DNA of 64,000 nucleotides, from contig OW818698.1 in the NCBI GenBank assembly GCA_942493375.1, positions 4,526,001-4,590,000 of the forward strand, read 5' to 3'. This stretch comes from G942493375 sp942493375. Lineage in GTDB: Bacteria > Armatimonadota > UBA5829. The notes below the pieces were generated by a model. It did no database searches, had not been told where the DNA came from, and saw only the letters and a list, made by a program, of their open reading frames with translations. The position numbers and the translations under genes are program-made. Shown here one piece after another: positions 18,135 to 26,143 of this stretch (the first letter of the stretch is position 1; each line of letters opens with the position of its first letter).

Positions 18135-20093
18135 CTATTCTATATCAGTCCTGAAACATGTTGCCGGCAGGTTAGCGGTGTTGTAGAGGTTTCCGATGGG
18201 GTTGTTGGCCCAGTTGTAGCGGACTGCAAAGGGTTTCTCTATTGATGGTGATGAGACGACTATGGTGTCACCATCTATCTTTGCATCAGCCCAGACAAAC
18301 TTCTTGTCCTTGCCTGCAATTGCGAAACCTTTTAAGTTGCCGTCCTTGGCTACCAGTCCTCCACCGATGTGCTTGAAGTACAACCGGACAGCACTGCCCT
18401 CTATCTTCTTCTTCGTATAAACAGGACCCGAATACACTATTTTCTTGCCATATGTAATTGCTTCTGCGGCAAGTGCCAGTCTGTAGCCTACATCCTGCTT
18501 ATTCGTCGGATGGATATTAACAGCGTCCCCGATGTCTGTGATAACCGCCATCCCGCAGTTTGGGGTCTTCTCCGCAGTTAATAGCTGAGCTTCCCGGAGT
18601 TCTGCCCAACCTGATTGAACGGGTTCTGTTGTGGTAGGGAAGAAATTGGCTAACTGGACGATGTAGAATGGGAATTTGCCCACCCCGAATCTGGATCTCC
18701 AGTCGTTGATCATAGTAGGCAGTAGGGTTCTGTACTGCATAGGCCTGTCAGCATTTGATTCACCCTGATACCAGATAGCGCCTTTTATGCCATATGGAAT
18801 CAAGGGAGCTATCATAGCGTTATAGAGCATTGTGACTATATTGGGATTTGCACCAAAGCTTACCGGGATATCCTGTTTGATCTCAGTTCTTGGGATGCCT
18901 AATTTGTATTTCCAGTCTCCATTGAGAGCAATTGAAGTATTTCCAATTTTGAGAGACATGCCTTCTGCATTGGTTGTATACATTCCACCTGGACCAGTCA
19001 TGTTATATACAGCCACAGCGATAGTGTTTTTGCCTTGTTTGAGAACTCCTTCAGGAACTGTGTAACGGCGATATACATTCCATTCCATTGAGCTTCCAAC
19101 AAAAGTTCCGTTCACATAAGCGTAATCGCCATCATCGATAGGTCCCAAATCCAGAACAGCTGCTTTCCCGGCAGACTCTGCAGGAACATCCACTACCTTG
19201 CGGAACCAGGCAATACCGTTAAAATTAACTAGTTCTCCGGAATCCCAGTATTTTGGTTGGAGTGTTGTCTGCCAGCTCGAATCATCGAATTCCGGTTTTT
19301 GCCAGCCCAGTTTTTTCCGGATGACAGGATCGACATCATTCCACCATTTTGCTAAACGCTCTGCATATTCCATAGAGCCCTTTTCTTTGTTGTAGTTTTC
19401 AAGGCCTTCAACAGCCTTGCGGAAATCAGGCATCTTTTTCAGAGCTTCCGCACTGGTCCAGGCTTCAGCAATAGTTCCTCCCCAGTCGGATTGTATCAAT
19501 CCAACGGGTACATTGATATCTTTATGGATCTGTCGGCCAAAGAAATAACCGACTGCAGTGCAGTTGGTCCGTCGAATCATTTCAGGTGAAACTATATCCC
19601 ACTTGCTTTCAACAGTATCGTTTGGGGTTGTAGAGACAATTCTTGGGACCTGGAATACGTGAATATTTGGATAATTGGCCTGTGAGACTTCAACTTCTGC
19701 GTTATTTGATTCCAGTATGCCCATTTGCATGTTGGACTGACCGGAACAGATCCACACGTCTCCAACTAGGATGTTCAAAGCGGCATTATTGTTCGTACCG
19801 TTTACATACAGAGTATAAGGTCCGCCGGCATCGAATGGTCCGATCTTGGCCATCCACTTGCCTTTGGAATCAGCTGTTGCAGTAGCGGATTTATTGAGCA
19901 ATCTTACAGTGACCTTTGAACCAGGTGTATCCCATCCCCACACAGGGGCAAGGATATCCCTCTGTAATACCATATTATTGCTGAACAAAGGATGCAAAAA
20001 AGGTTTGGCATTTTCAGCCATAAGTATCGAACCAGATAGCAATATACAGGCAATAACCAGGCCTGCGATCAACATACAAACACGTTTAGACAA
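18135..20093 (-). CDS. Sialate O-acetylesterase-like exported SGNH hydrolase
   Basis: 652 residues, TTG start at 20093 with GGGAGG about 10 bases upstream. Residues 1-27 are a signal peptide. An N-terminal beta domain (PLFSNNMVLQRD, WGWDTPGSKVTV) is followed by the SGNH/SASA catalytic core: DVWICSGQSNMQ with the nucleophile S120, then a jelly-roll insert (about 240-400; WFRKVVDVP, DDGDYAYVNG), and GAIWYQGESNAD, the block that carries the oxyanion residues. A DxxH-like pair near NIHPTNKQDVGYRLA should complete the triad. Enzymes of this type remove O-acetyl groups from sialic acids or from xylan-like polymers. Its place among glycosidases fits deacetylation of a plant or mucin glycan; the true substrate is unknown. 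Confidence 0.85.
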   Translation of the reverse strand: MSKRVCMLIAGLVIACILLSGSILMAENAKPFLHPLFSNNMVLQRDILAPVWGWDTPGSKVTVRLLNKSATATADSKGKWMAKIGPFDAGGPYTLYVNGTNNNAALNILVGDVWICSGQSNMQMGILESNNAEVEVSQANYPNIHVFQVPRIVSTTPNDTVESKWDIVSPEMIRRTNCTAVGYFFGRQIHKDINVPVGLIQSDWGGTIAEAWTSAEALKKMPDFRKAVEGLENYNKEKGSMEYAERLAKWWNDVDPVIRKKLGWQKPEFDDSSWQTTLQPKYWDSGELVNFNGIAWFRKVVDVPAESAGKAAVLDLGPIDDGDYAYVNGTFVGSSMEWNVYRRYTVPEGVLKQGKNTIAVAVYNMTGPGGMYTTNAEGMSLKIGNTSIALNGDWKYKLGIPRTEIKQDIPVSFGANPNIVTMLYNAMIAPLIPYGIKGAIWYQGESNADRPMQYRTLLPTMINDWRSRFGVGKFPFYIVQLANFFPTTTEPVQSGWAELREAQLLTAEKTPNCGMAVITDIGDAVNIHPTNKQDVGYRLALAAEAITYGKKIVYSGPVYTKKKIEGSAVRLYFKHIGGGLVAKDGNLKGFAIAGKDKKFVWADAKIDGDTIVVSSPSIEKPFAVRYNWANNPIGNLYNTANLPATCFRTDIE

Positions 20094-20193
20094 AGTCTAT
20101 ACCTCCCTAATTACCCGCCATATCGCACGGACAATACATTATACATCCATTGGACAAAAAGTAATAGTTGCTAGCCTGATCATCCGGAAAGGG

Positions 20194-20222
20194 GTTTTTG
20201 GTGATTTAAAGCAGGGTATAAT
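20194..20222 (+). promoter_or_regulatory. Possible sigma-B type promoter before the release-factor-like gene
   Basis: GTTTTT at 20194-20199 and GGGTAT at 20214-20219 are 14 bases apart, close to the general-stress sigma-B pattern (GTTT...GGGTA). The same place also contains a perfect TATAAT (20217-20222) without a good -35 box, so a sigma-70 reading is possible too. It lies 73 bases before ATG 20295. Confidence 0.35.
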
Positions 20223-20294
20223 TGCATACCTCAGTTTGATATAGAATGGCATAATACTGCTAGAGAAACTTCAACTGTTAGAAAGAGGCAAGTA

Positions 20295-20681
20295 ATGAAA
20301 AAAGAGATCGGTCTATGGATAGACCACAAGAAGGCTGTCATCGTGACTGTTTCTGGGGAAACAGAAGAAATCACAGAGATAATATCGAATATGGAGAAGC
20401 GTGTACGGTATTCAGGTGCGTCGCAGGAAGTAGCGGGTGAGGACCAGCGTGACAGGCAGTATATGTTCCATCTCAGTAGATATTATGATAGAGTAATCGC
20501 ACAGGTGCGTGATGCGAAGTCTATCTTGATAATAGGACCTGGTGAAGCAAAACGCGAATTTGAAAAACAGCTTAAGAACGAGAGTTATAACGGTAAGATT
20601 GTGGGTGTTGAGACGGTCGACAAGATGACTGATCGCCAGATCGCAGCAAGAGTAAGGCAGCAGTTTGTGATGGCGGATTGA
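20295..20681 (+). CDS. Small eRF1 domain 3-like (baeRF-type) protein
   Basis: 128 residues. AGAGGCAAGTA precedes the ATG. The blocks LWIDHKKAVIVTV, HLSRYYDRVIAQVRDAKSILIIGPGEAK and a KREFEKQL helix match the small proteins annotated as translational-machinery components, related to the C-terminal domain of archaeal/eukaryal release factor eRF1 and pelota (L7Ae-like fold). The GPGEAK loop is the most conserved element. Bacterial members are thought to act at the ribosome but the function is not settled. No signal peptide; cytoplasmic. It is monocistronic, with a possible stress promoter upstream and a repeat array downstream. Confidence 0.65.
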   Translation: MKKEIGLWIDHKKAVIVTVSGETEEITEIISNMEKRVRYSGASQEVAGEDQRDRQYMFHLSRYYDRVIAQVRDAKSILIIGPGEAKREFEKQLKNESYNGKIVGVETVDKMTDRQIAARVRQQFVMAD

Positions 20682-20705
20682 CCATGTAAACCAGGAATGA
20701 GATTG

Positions 20706-21047
20706 GTAACAGTTCTGTTTATGAGAATCTACAGTCCGTTCATGCTTCGATACGCGCTATGCGCTACTCAGCACGAACGGACTTTATGTCAATTTACAAT
20801 AGACTGAACTCTTCCTAAGTAACAGTTCAGTTTTATGAGAATTCAAAGTCCATTCATGCTTCGATACGCGCTATGCGCTACTCAGCACGAACGGACTTTA
20901 TGTCAATTTACAATAGACTGAACTCTTCCTAAGTAACAGTTCAGTTTTATGAGAATTCAAAGTCCATTCATACTTCGATACGCGCTATGCGCTACTCAGC
21001 ACGAACGGACTTTATGTCAATTTACAATAGATTGAACTCTTTCTAAG
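20706..21047. repeat. Three tandem copies of a ~114-bp palindromic element
   Basis: Copies at 20706-20818 (113), 20819-20932 (114) and 20933-21047 (115 with the end). Each contains a long imperfect hairpin between AGTCCGTTC or AGTCCATTC and GAACGGACT with an inner GCGC-TAT-GCGC loop, and a second stem ACTGAACT...AGTTCAGT across the copy junctions. Copies two and three differ from each other at only a few bases, so amplification is recent. No frame is open through the array. It fills the gap between the release-factor-like and FemAB-like genes. Confidence 0.9.
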
Positions 21048-21048
21048 A

Positions 21049-21077
21049 TTGACACTGAGCCGTGGCAATGTTACAAT
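21049..21077 (+). promoter_or_regulatory. Near-consensus sigma-70 promoter, likely leaderless transcript
   Basis: TTGACA at 21049-21054 and TACAAT at 21072-21077, spacer 17. The -10 ends 12 bases before ATG 21090, so the mRNA should start within a few bases of the start codon. It begins directly after the last repeat copy. Confidence 0.7.
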
Positions 21078-21089
21078 CTGGCATAGACC

Positions 21090-22166
21090 ATGGAATATAT
21101 TATAGCCTCACAAACAGACAAATCACGGTTCAATGAATTCGCGGCCAATTATGATTGGGGTGACTTGTTGCAGTCCTATGAATGGGCAGAACTAAAATCG
21201 CACAGCGGTTGGAGTCCTATCCATCTCATTGCTGAAAATAATGGTGCAGTTGAAGCTGTAGCTTCTCTGCACAAGCAACTCATTCCACACACCAATCGCT
21301 GCATACTATATGCTCCTCGCGGGCCTGTATTGGATACAACTAATACCAGGCTTGTGTCGGACTTTTCGGCGTTTATACGGGAAGTTGCCGTTAAGCATAA
21401 TGCTATCCTTGTGAAGATTGATCCTCCCGTCCATGTGGAAGACACACTGAGTGCATCCAACCTGACTGGTGCGGGCTTTACGCCTTTAATATCTTCCGGA
21501 TTTGGCGGTACTCAACCTAAGTGCGTTATGCAACTGGATCTGAGACAGTCTGAAGAAGAATTGCTTGCGTCTTTCAAGCCCAAATGGCGATACAATATAC
21601 GGCTGGCTGAGCGTAAGGGTGTGACCGTCAACATAGACTCTCCAAAGGCTGAACTACCTATGTTCTATGCAGTTCTCAGAGAAACATGCCGGAGAGATGG
21701 TTTCCTTGTCAGAAGCATGCGGTATTTTGAGAATATGTGGGATGCACTGGTTCCTGGCGGTTACATGAAGCTGGCAATGACCTATTATGAACGCCAACCT
21801 GTTGCTGGAGCTTTGGTATACAAATTTGGAGACAAAGCCTGGTACACATATGGTGCATCCTCAAATGACCACCGCAATGTAATGCCCAATCATCTTATGC
21901 AGTGGAGACTCATCCAGTGGGCCAATGAAACAGGATGCAAGTGGTATGACTTCCGTGGAGTCAGTCCAAACCGTGAACCGGTGGAGAATGACCATCTGCA
22001 GGGCCTCAACCGTTTCAAAGAGGGTTTCAGCCCAAGGTTTGTGGAATATCTGGGTGAGTATGATATGATACTGTCCAAAAAATACCACTGGCTGTGGACC
22101 GTGGCTCTGCCAATCTTCCGCAATATGAAAAAGAGACAAGCCGGATCAGCTTCGCAAAACGTCTAG
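21090..22166 (+). CDS. FemAB/FemX-like aminoacyl or peptidoglycan-bridge transferase
   Basis: 358 residues, typical for a FemAB protein without the coiled-coil arm. Two tandem GNAT-like halves: residues 1-170 (DLLQSYEWAELKSHSGW, LYAPRGPVLD, VKIDPPV) and 170-340 (ELLASFKPKWRYNIRLAERKGV, CRRDGFLVRSMRYFENMWDAL, GALVYKFGDKAWYTYGASS, PNHLMQWRLIQWANETGCKWYDFRGV, GLNRFKEGF). The motifs FKPKWRYNIRLA and YxYGASS are hallmarks of the family that moves amino acids from aminoacyl-tRNA to lipid II side chains, or related acyl groups. No leader or Shine-Dalgarno site is present, in line with the adjacent promoter. Alanine racemase follows, which fits a cell-wall role. The substrate is not known. Confidence 0.85.
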   Translation: MEYIIASQTDKSRFNEFAANYDWGDLLQSYEWAELKSHSGWSPIHLIAENNGAVEAVASLHKQLIPHTNRCILYAPRGPVLDTTNTRLVSDFSAFIREVAVKHNAILVKIDPPVHVEDTLSASNLTGAGFTPLISSGFGGTQPKCVMQLDLRQSEEELLASFKPKWRYNIRLAERKGVTVNIDSPKAELPMFYAVLRETCRRDGFLVRSMRYFENMWDALVPGGYMKLAMTYYERQPVAGALVYKFGDKAWYTYGASSNDHRNVMPNHLMQWRLIQWANETGCKWYDFRGVSPNREPVENDHLQGLNRFKEGFSPRFVEYLGEYDMILSKKYHWLWTVALPIFRNMKKRQAGSASQNV

Positions 22167-22173
22167 AAAAGGC

Positions 22174-22245
22174 TTGTCATCCTGAGGAACGAAGGATCTG
22201 CTTTTCCATTCGAAAAAGCAGATCCTTCGTTCCTCAGGATGACAA
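22174..22245. repeat. 32-bp perfect inverted repeat (dispersed ATCCTGAGGAACGAAGGAT family)
   Basis: Arms 22174-22205 and 22214-22245 pair perfectly around an eight-base loop, seven bases after the FemAB-like stop. Relatives occur at 30418-30540, 31459-31538 and 51094-51120. It may end transcription, but the size and dispersal mark it as a REP-like element. Confidence 0.85.
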
Positions 22246-22270
22246 ATTCTACACGTTATTTAGTATGATA

Positions 22271-22299
22271 TTGGCATGCTCTTGCATTAAGTGTACAGT
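22271..22299 (+). promoter_or_regulatory. Sigma-70 promoter of the alanine racemase gene
   Basis: TTGGCA at 22271-22276, 17-base spacer, TACAGT at 22294-22299. The GTG at 22291, where the longest frame begins, overlaps the -10 box, so translation should start later, best at ATG 22351. Confidence 0.55.
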
Positions 22300-22350
22300 A
22301 TTGGAGCCAGCAAACAACTATTGGTGAGTACTCCAGGAATTGGTGATGAT

Positions 22351-23448
22351 ATGCAACATGATGTGTATGTCGAAGTAAACAAGTCTGCTTTGAAGCACAA
22401 TCTGCAGGAAGTTAGCAAACTGGCAGCTGTTCCCGTGTTAGCTGTGGTGAAGGCAAATGCCTATGGACATGGGATGGTTGAAACGGCCCGCACATTTGTT
22501 GAATCAGACGCCTGGGGTGTTGCAGTGACCAGGCTCTCAGAAGCTTCTGAAATCAGGCAGGCAGGCATTGAAGCCCCAATACTGGTATTCTCTCCCATTC
22601 TACCCAAGAACGCTGCTGACGCGGTCGAGATGAACGTTATTTCCACTGTTGACCGTCTGGACTGTGGGGCGGCTATCTCCAGAGCGGCAGTGTCTGCCGG
22701 TGTTGTTGCCAGTATTCAGGTCAAAGTTGATACAGGAATGGGCAGACTTGGAGTTGAGTCTACGGCAGTACTGGATTTCTTTCAGGGCCTGCTGGCACTC
22801 CCTGGCCTTGCAATCACTGGCATTTATACCCACTTTGCCTGTTCGCCAGAAAAGGACCCACAGCCAACCCAGCAGCAATTAAAAGTATTTAAGGATGTCC
22901 TCGATATATTACGGGCTGAGAATATCGACTACGGAATTACGCATTGTGCAAACAGCGCGGCTATCATACGTTTTCCGGAAACCAGAATGGATTTAGTGCG
23001 GCCAGGCACTCTGTTATATGGCCAATATCCCTCTACCCATGTTTCCAAACCCTTTAAGCTGCAGGATACCTGGAAACTGAAAGCCCGAATTGTGGATATT
23101 CGGGAACTACCGGCTGGTCGAAGCGTTGGATATGGAGCTGAATATACCACAAAGAGCTTAACAAAAATGGCTGTAGTTCCGATTGGCTGGGCAGATGGTT
23201 ATTCAATGGTCCCGGATGGTCCAGTTTACAGACAGGGAATAGTATCCTTTGCGCTGAGGAAACTCCGCAGGCAAAAGCATGTCCTGGTCAGCGGGAAGAG
23301 AGCAAATGTGCTTGGAAGAGTATCGATGCAGATGACCTGTTTGAATATTACAGGGATTGATGGAGTGCAGGTAGGGGACAGTGTTGAGATTCCAGCAATG
23401 CGGATTCCTATAGATACATCAATTCCAAGAGTCTATGTCGACTTCTGA
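22351..23448 (+). CDS. alr: Alanine racemase
   Basis: 365 residues from ATG 22351 (GGTGAT lies just upstream; the frame is open to 22291, but that region overlaps the promoter). It interconverts L- and D-alanine for peptidoglycan. The PLP lysine is in VVKANAYGHG. The barrel continues with VDTGMGRLGV, TGIYTHFACS and NSAAIIRFPETRMDLVRPGTLLYG. The C-terminal beta domain has SVGYGAEYTT, which carries the second catalytic tyrosine, then VPIGWADGY and GRVSMQMTCLNI. The usual GRxxMDM motif has Gln for Asp here. The last 16 bases overlap the 3' end of the convergent exporter gene. The FemAB-like gene upstream fits a shared cell-wall function. Confidence 0.93.
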   Translation: MQHDVYVEVNKSALKHNLQEVSKLAAVPVLAVVKANAYGHGMVETARTFVESDAWGVAVTRLSEASEIRQAGIEAPILVFSPILPKNAADAVEMNVISTVDRLDCGAAISRAAVSAGVVASIQVKVDTGMGRLGVESTAVLDFFQGLLALPGLAITGIYTHFACSPEKDPQPTQQQLKVFKDVLDILRAENIDYGITHCANSAAIIRFPETRMDLVRPGTLLYGQYPSTHVSKPFKLQDTWKLKARIVDIRELPAGRSVGYGAEYTTKSLTKMAVVPIGWADGYSMVPDGPVYRQGIVSFALRKLRRQKHVLVSGKRANVLGRVSMQMTCLNITGIDGVQVGDSVEIPAMRIPIDTSIPRVYVDF

Positions 23449-24575
23449 TCCGGCTTATTCTTGACTCGTTTTGTCACTGGAGCTGGTGTAAGTTTGTCAT
23501 ATATCTGTGGGTAGAATTCTCCTATTACTACCTGTATCGCTGCCGTTATCGGCACTGCAATTATCACTCCTACCACTCCAAACAATCTTGCACCTAAAGC
23601 AAGTGAAAATAGCGATAGAACGGGATGAACTCCAACACTTCCGCCCACTACCTTTGGAGTTATCAGCTGGTCGAACAGACCGAAACTCATCACCGCGACC
23701 AGGCCGACCACTATGCCAGCCATCTGCATACTGTGGTCTGGTTGCACAAGAACACTTATCCCGGATATGCACATTATGGCAAGGACACCAATGTATGGCA
23801 CCAGATATAGTATCCCTGAGATGCATCCAATTATCAGTCCATACTGCAGCCCAAGACTGGTAAACAGGATACTGGCAACAACGCTATAAATCAGAGCTAC
23901 AGAAGCCATACCCTTCAAGTATTTGAAGAATACTGCTCCTACTGCAGTCCCGACGATTGTGAGTTTTTCCCTGTAGTGTTCCGGGGTCAGGTGGACGATT
24001 TTCTGTTTAATGTAGTCAATATCTTTGAGCAACCAAAGGCCGGCAAGTGGAACAATTACAAGCCACAGGACTTTGGAAAACATTGACGAAAGGGCTGTTC
24101 CTAAGAGGGATAATCCCTGCTCTGCTGTGCTCTGGACTTGTGGTGAGAGCTTTGATGTCCAACCTTCAAGAGTAGTCGGCAGTTTTAGTTGTTCCAGTGT
24201 CGGGCCAAGTTGAGTGATCAGTGAGTCTATTCTCTGTGTCGCAACCTTCGCATATGTTTCATAATTGGCGCTGAGATCCTGTGCCTGCCGTGATATCAAT
24301 GGGACAACGAGAACGGCGAGGGTAATGACAATTACCAGAAATGCCGTGCCTACAATGGCTACACCAATTCCTCGTGATGGCCCTCTTTGCTGGATTCTAT
24401 CTACAAGTGGATCGAGCATGAATGCAAGTAACAATGCGGCAGCAAATGGAGGGATGACCTCAAGAACAGGCAGGATGAGAGGATCATATATCTGAAATAC
24501 TGCATATATCAAGCAAGCCAGAGCCAGAAACCACAGAGCAGCATTGGCAGAGCGAGGAAGATCTGTTCGGTTCAA
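23433..24575 (-). CDS. AI-2E family transporter (PerM/TqsA-like)
   Basis: 380 residues with about eight membrane segments: a pair at 12-55 (ALWFLALACLIYAVFQI, PPFAAALLLAFMLDPLVDR), one at 66-93, a soluble loop, then a bundle from 155 on (LVIVPLAGLWLLKDIDYIK, SVALIYSVVASILFTSLGLQYGLIIG, GILYLVPYIGVLAIM, VVGLVAVMSFGLFDQLITPKVVG, SLFSLALGARLFGVVGVIIAVP). The ITPKVVG and HPVLSLFSLALGARLFGVVG blocks are typical of AI-2E/UPF0118 exporters. Cargo in this organism is unknown; relatives export autoinducer-2 or cations. The basic tail ends KRVKNKPDQK. It is probably in an operon after sigB, 14 bases downstream of it. Confidence 0.88.
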   Translation of the reverse strand: MNRTDLPRSANAALWFLALACLIYAVFQIYDPLILPVLEVIPPFAAALLLAFMLDPLVDRIQQRGPSRGIGVAIVGTAFLVIVITLAVLVVPLISRQAQDLSANYETYAKVATQRIDSLITQLGPTLEQLKLPTTLEGWTSKLSPQVQSTAEQGLSLLGTALSSMFSKVLWLVIVPLAGLWLLKDIDYIKQKIVHLTPEHYREKLTIVGTAVGAVFFKYLKGMASVALIYSVVASILFTSLGLQYGLIIGCISGILYLVPYIGVLAIMCISGISVLVQPDHSMQMAGIVVGLVAVMSFGLFDQLITPKVVGGSVGVHPVLSLFSLALGARLFGVVGVIIAVPITAAIQVVIGEFYPQIYDKLTPAPVTKRVKNKPDQKST

Positions 24576-24589
24576 CGGTCAGGGTCTCC

Positions 24590-25378
24590 TTATATGCTTA
24601 GCAACTCTTTTAGTTTCTTTAAAGCTTTTTGCTGCAGTCTTGATACATGCATCTGGGATATGTCCAGGCGTCTTGCTACTTCGGTCTGGGACATCTCTTT
24701 GAAGAACCGGTAGTAGATGATTTTGCGTTCTCTGGGTTCAAGCATTTTCATTGCATGTTCCAGATCGCCATAGGTCTCGATTTTCTGCAGAGCAGGATCC
24801 AAATCGCCAATGAACTCAGCAAGGGTGACCGGTGCACTTTCGCCTTCGTGTACCAGTTTGGTATCCAGTGACACTGTGTCGTATGCATTACCAAGTTCCA
24901 TCGCTTCAAGGGTTTCTTCTTCGGTTACCCCCAATGCTATGGCTATTTCCTGAGGTGTTGCTACACGACCAAGTAGTCTGCCTAATTCTTCTTTTTTTCG
25001 ATTTGCCGCAAGATTAAGCTCCTGAAGTCTTCTGGGAACTTTGAGGCTCCATGCTTTGTCTCTGAAGTGCCTGCGTATTTCTCCGACGACCGTTGGAGTA
25101 GCATATGTGGAGAATTTTGTACCGCGTTCCGGATCATAGCGATCGATGGCATTGATCAGGCCGATTAGTCCAACTTGAATAAGATCTTCAAGGGGTTCCC
25201 CGCGGTTGACGAACTTACCCGCGAGATAACGTACGAGGTTTCGGTGTTTAGCCACCAACTTGTCCCGAAGAACAGGATTATGTGTGGCAATGTACGAGAT
25301 GAACAGTTCTTCGGTTTCGTTGTCTCTATGCTCTTCAGCTGTTATTTCCGGCTGGGTGACACTATCCATTTCTTGCAT
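24590..25378 (-). CDS. sigB: Sigma-B/F/G family RNA polymerase sigma factor
   Basis: 262 residues from ATG 25378, chosen because GGATGG lies upstream; ATG 25396 in the same frame is possible. Region 2 reads LVRYLAGKFVNRGEPLEDLI and VGLIGLINAIDRYDPERGTK, ending FSTYATPTVVGEIRRHFRD. Region 3 is VPRRLQELNLAANRKKEELG. Region 4 is MLEPRERKIIYYRF then MSQTEVARRLDISQMHVSRL, the -35-binding helix-turn-helix. This is the general-stress/sporulation type of sigma factor, held inactive by an RsbW-like anti-sigma factor. It follows rsbV and rsbW in the same order as in Bacillus and overlaps the rsbW end by 17 bases, so translation is coupled. No spore genes are near, so a stress role is more likely. Confidence 0.9.
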   Translation of the reverse strand: MQEMDSVTQPEITAEEHRDNETEELFISYIATHNPVLRDKLVAKHRNLVRYLAGKFVNRGEPLEDLIQVGLIGLINAIDRYDPERGTKFSTYATPTVVGEIRRHFRDKAWSLKVPRRLQELNLAANRKKEELGRLLGRVATPQEIAIALGVTEEETLEAMELGNAYDTVSLDTKLVHEGESAPVTLAEFIGDLDPALQKIETYGDLEHAMKMLEPRERKIIYYRFFKEMSQTEVARRLDISQMHVSRLQQKALKKLKELLSI

Positions 25379-25784
25379 ATTTGACCATCCGAACATGAGT
25401 GCCAGTATCCAGTCGATATACCTCCACCTCGTCTACAAGTAGAGTTATAAGCAGAGCACCGATGTTTTCAGGTTCAATATCGGCATTTGCATCTACTTCT
25501 TCGGAGATACGAGATCCAGCGTCATCAATAATATCAATGGTCAGTTTGTCCTGAGATATCTCACTACGGAGTACTATCTGTGCGTCTGGTCGGTTATTCT
25601 TCTCAGCCCTGTCTACTGAAGTAGTGCACGATTCACCTACTGCCAGTCTGACATCTTCTACTTCATCGTAGGAAAACTTCATTCGGCTGGCTACACCTAG
25701 TATTGTAAGTCTTGTAACCCCAACATATTCAGGGCGACAAGGGATTTTTAGTTCGACACAAGCACTACATTCAAGCCGTTCCAA
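25362..25784 (-). CDS. rsbW: RsbW-like anti-sigma factor with altered ATP-binding boxes
   Basis: 140 residues, TTG start at 25784, two bases after the rsbV stop with GGAACGGA upstream. The GHKL fold is clear: IPCRPEYVGVTRLTILGVA, YDEVEDVRLAVGESCTTSV, LTIDIIDDAGSR, IGALLITLLVDEVEVYRLDTGTHVRMVKYA. RsbW normally binds its sigma factor, and as a kinase phosphorylates RsbV on serine. In active kinases the N box has E-x-x-x-N; here E51 is followed by T55 in place of Asn, and the second glycine box reads IGALLI in place of the usual GLGLxLI. Kinase activity may be weak or lost, while sigma binding could persist. Position and fold leave little doubt about the family. Confidence 0.87.
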   Translation of the reverse strand: MERLECSACVELKIPCRPEYVGVTRLTILGVASRMKFSYDEVEDVRLAVGESCTTSVDRAEKNNRPDAQIVLRSEISQDKLTIDIIDDAGSRISEEVDANADIEPENIGALLITLLVDEVEVYRLDTGTHVRMVKYARNG

Positions 25785-25786
25785 GT

Positions 25787-26143
25787 TTATTCCGTTCCCT
25801 TTCCAACAGCTTCTACAGCCTCAGGTTCAGAGGAGTAGATATCAAATATCCTGTCAAGGCCAGTTATTTCGAAAACTCTGCGAATGCGGGGGGCAGGACA
25901 AATCAGGCTCATGTTCCCGTCCATCTCCCTCATTCGTTTTAGACCACCTATTAGTACTCCGAGTGCAGTGCTGTCCAGGTATTCAACATTTGTTAAGTTG
26001 ACGATTATCTGTTTTGCACCATCCTCAAGCAGGACAATCATTTGTTGCTTGAGTTGTGGAGCGGTGTAAACATCAACTTCACCTTCCAGAGCTATGACTG
26101 GAAGTCCACCATCCAGCGATTTAACTAACATCTTGAAGCTCAC
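25787..26143 (-). CDS. rsbV: STAS-domain anti-anti-sigma factor (RsbV-like)
   Basis: 118 residues, all one STAS domain. VIALEGEVDVYTAPQLKQQM and IIVNLTNVEYLDSTALGVLI hold the conserved helix start with the phosphorylatable serine S58 (DS-T/S-ALGVL). It competes with the sigma factor for RsbW when not phosphorylated. The gene is first of rsbV-rsbW-sigB. The 176 bases upstream to the YtxH gene contain no promoter that I trust. The tail EPEAVEAVGKGTE is acidic and unstructured. No upstream phosphatase (RsbP/RsbU) or stressosome gene is present in the window. Confidence 0.9.
   Translation of the reverse strand: MSFKMLVKSLDGGLPVIALEGEVDVYTAPQLKQQMIVLLEDGAKQIIVNLTNVEYLDSTALGVLIGGLKRMREMDGNMSLICPAPRIRRVFEITGLDRIFDIYSSEPEAVEAVGKGTE

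Noticed and set aside
20706..21047. CRISPR-like array
   Set aside because: The copies abut with no unique spacers and the unit is 114 bases, so it is a tandem repeat.
22291..22350. GTG start for alanine racemase
   Set aside because: It overlaps the -10 box of a good promoter; family members start just before the VYVEVNKSALKHN block.
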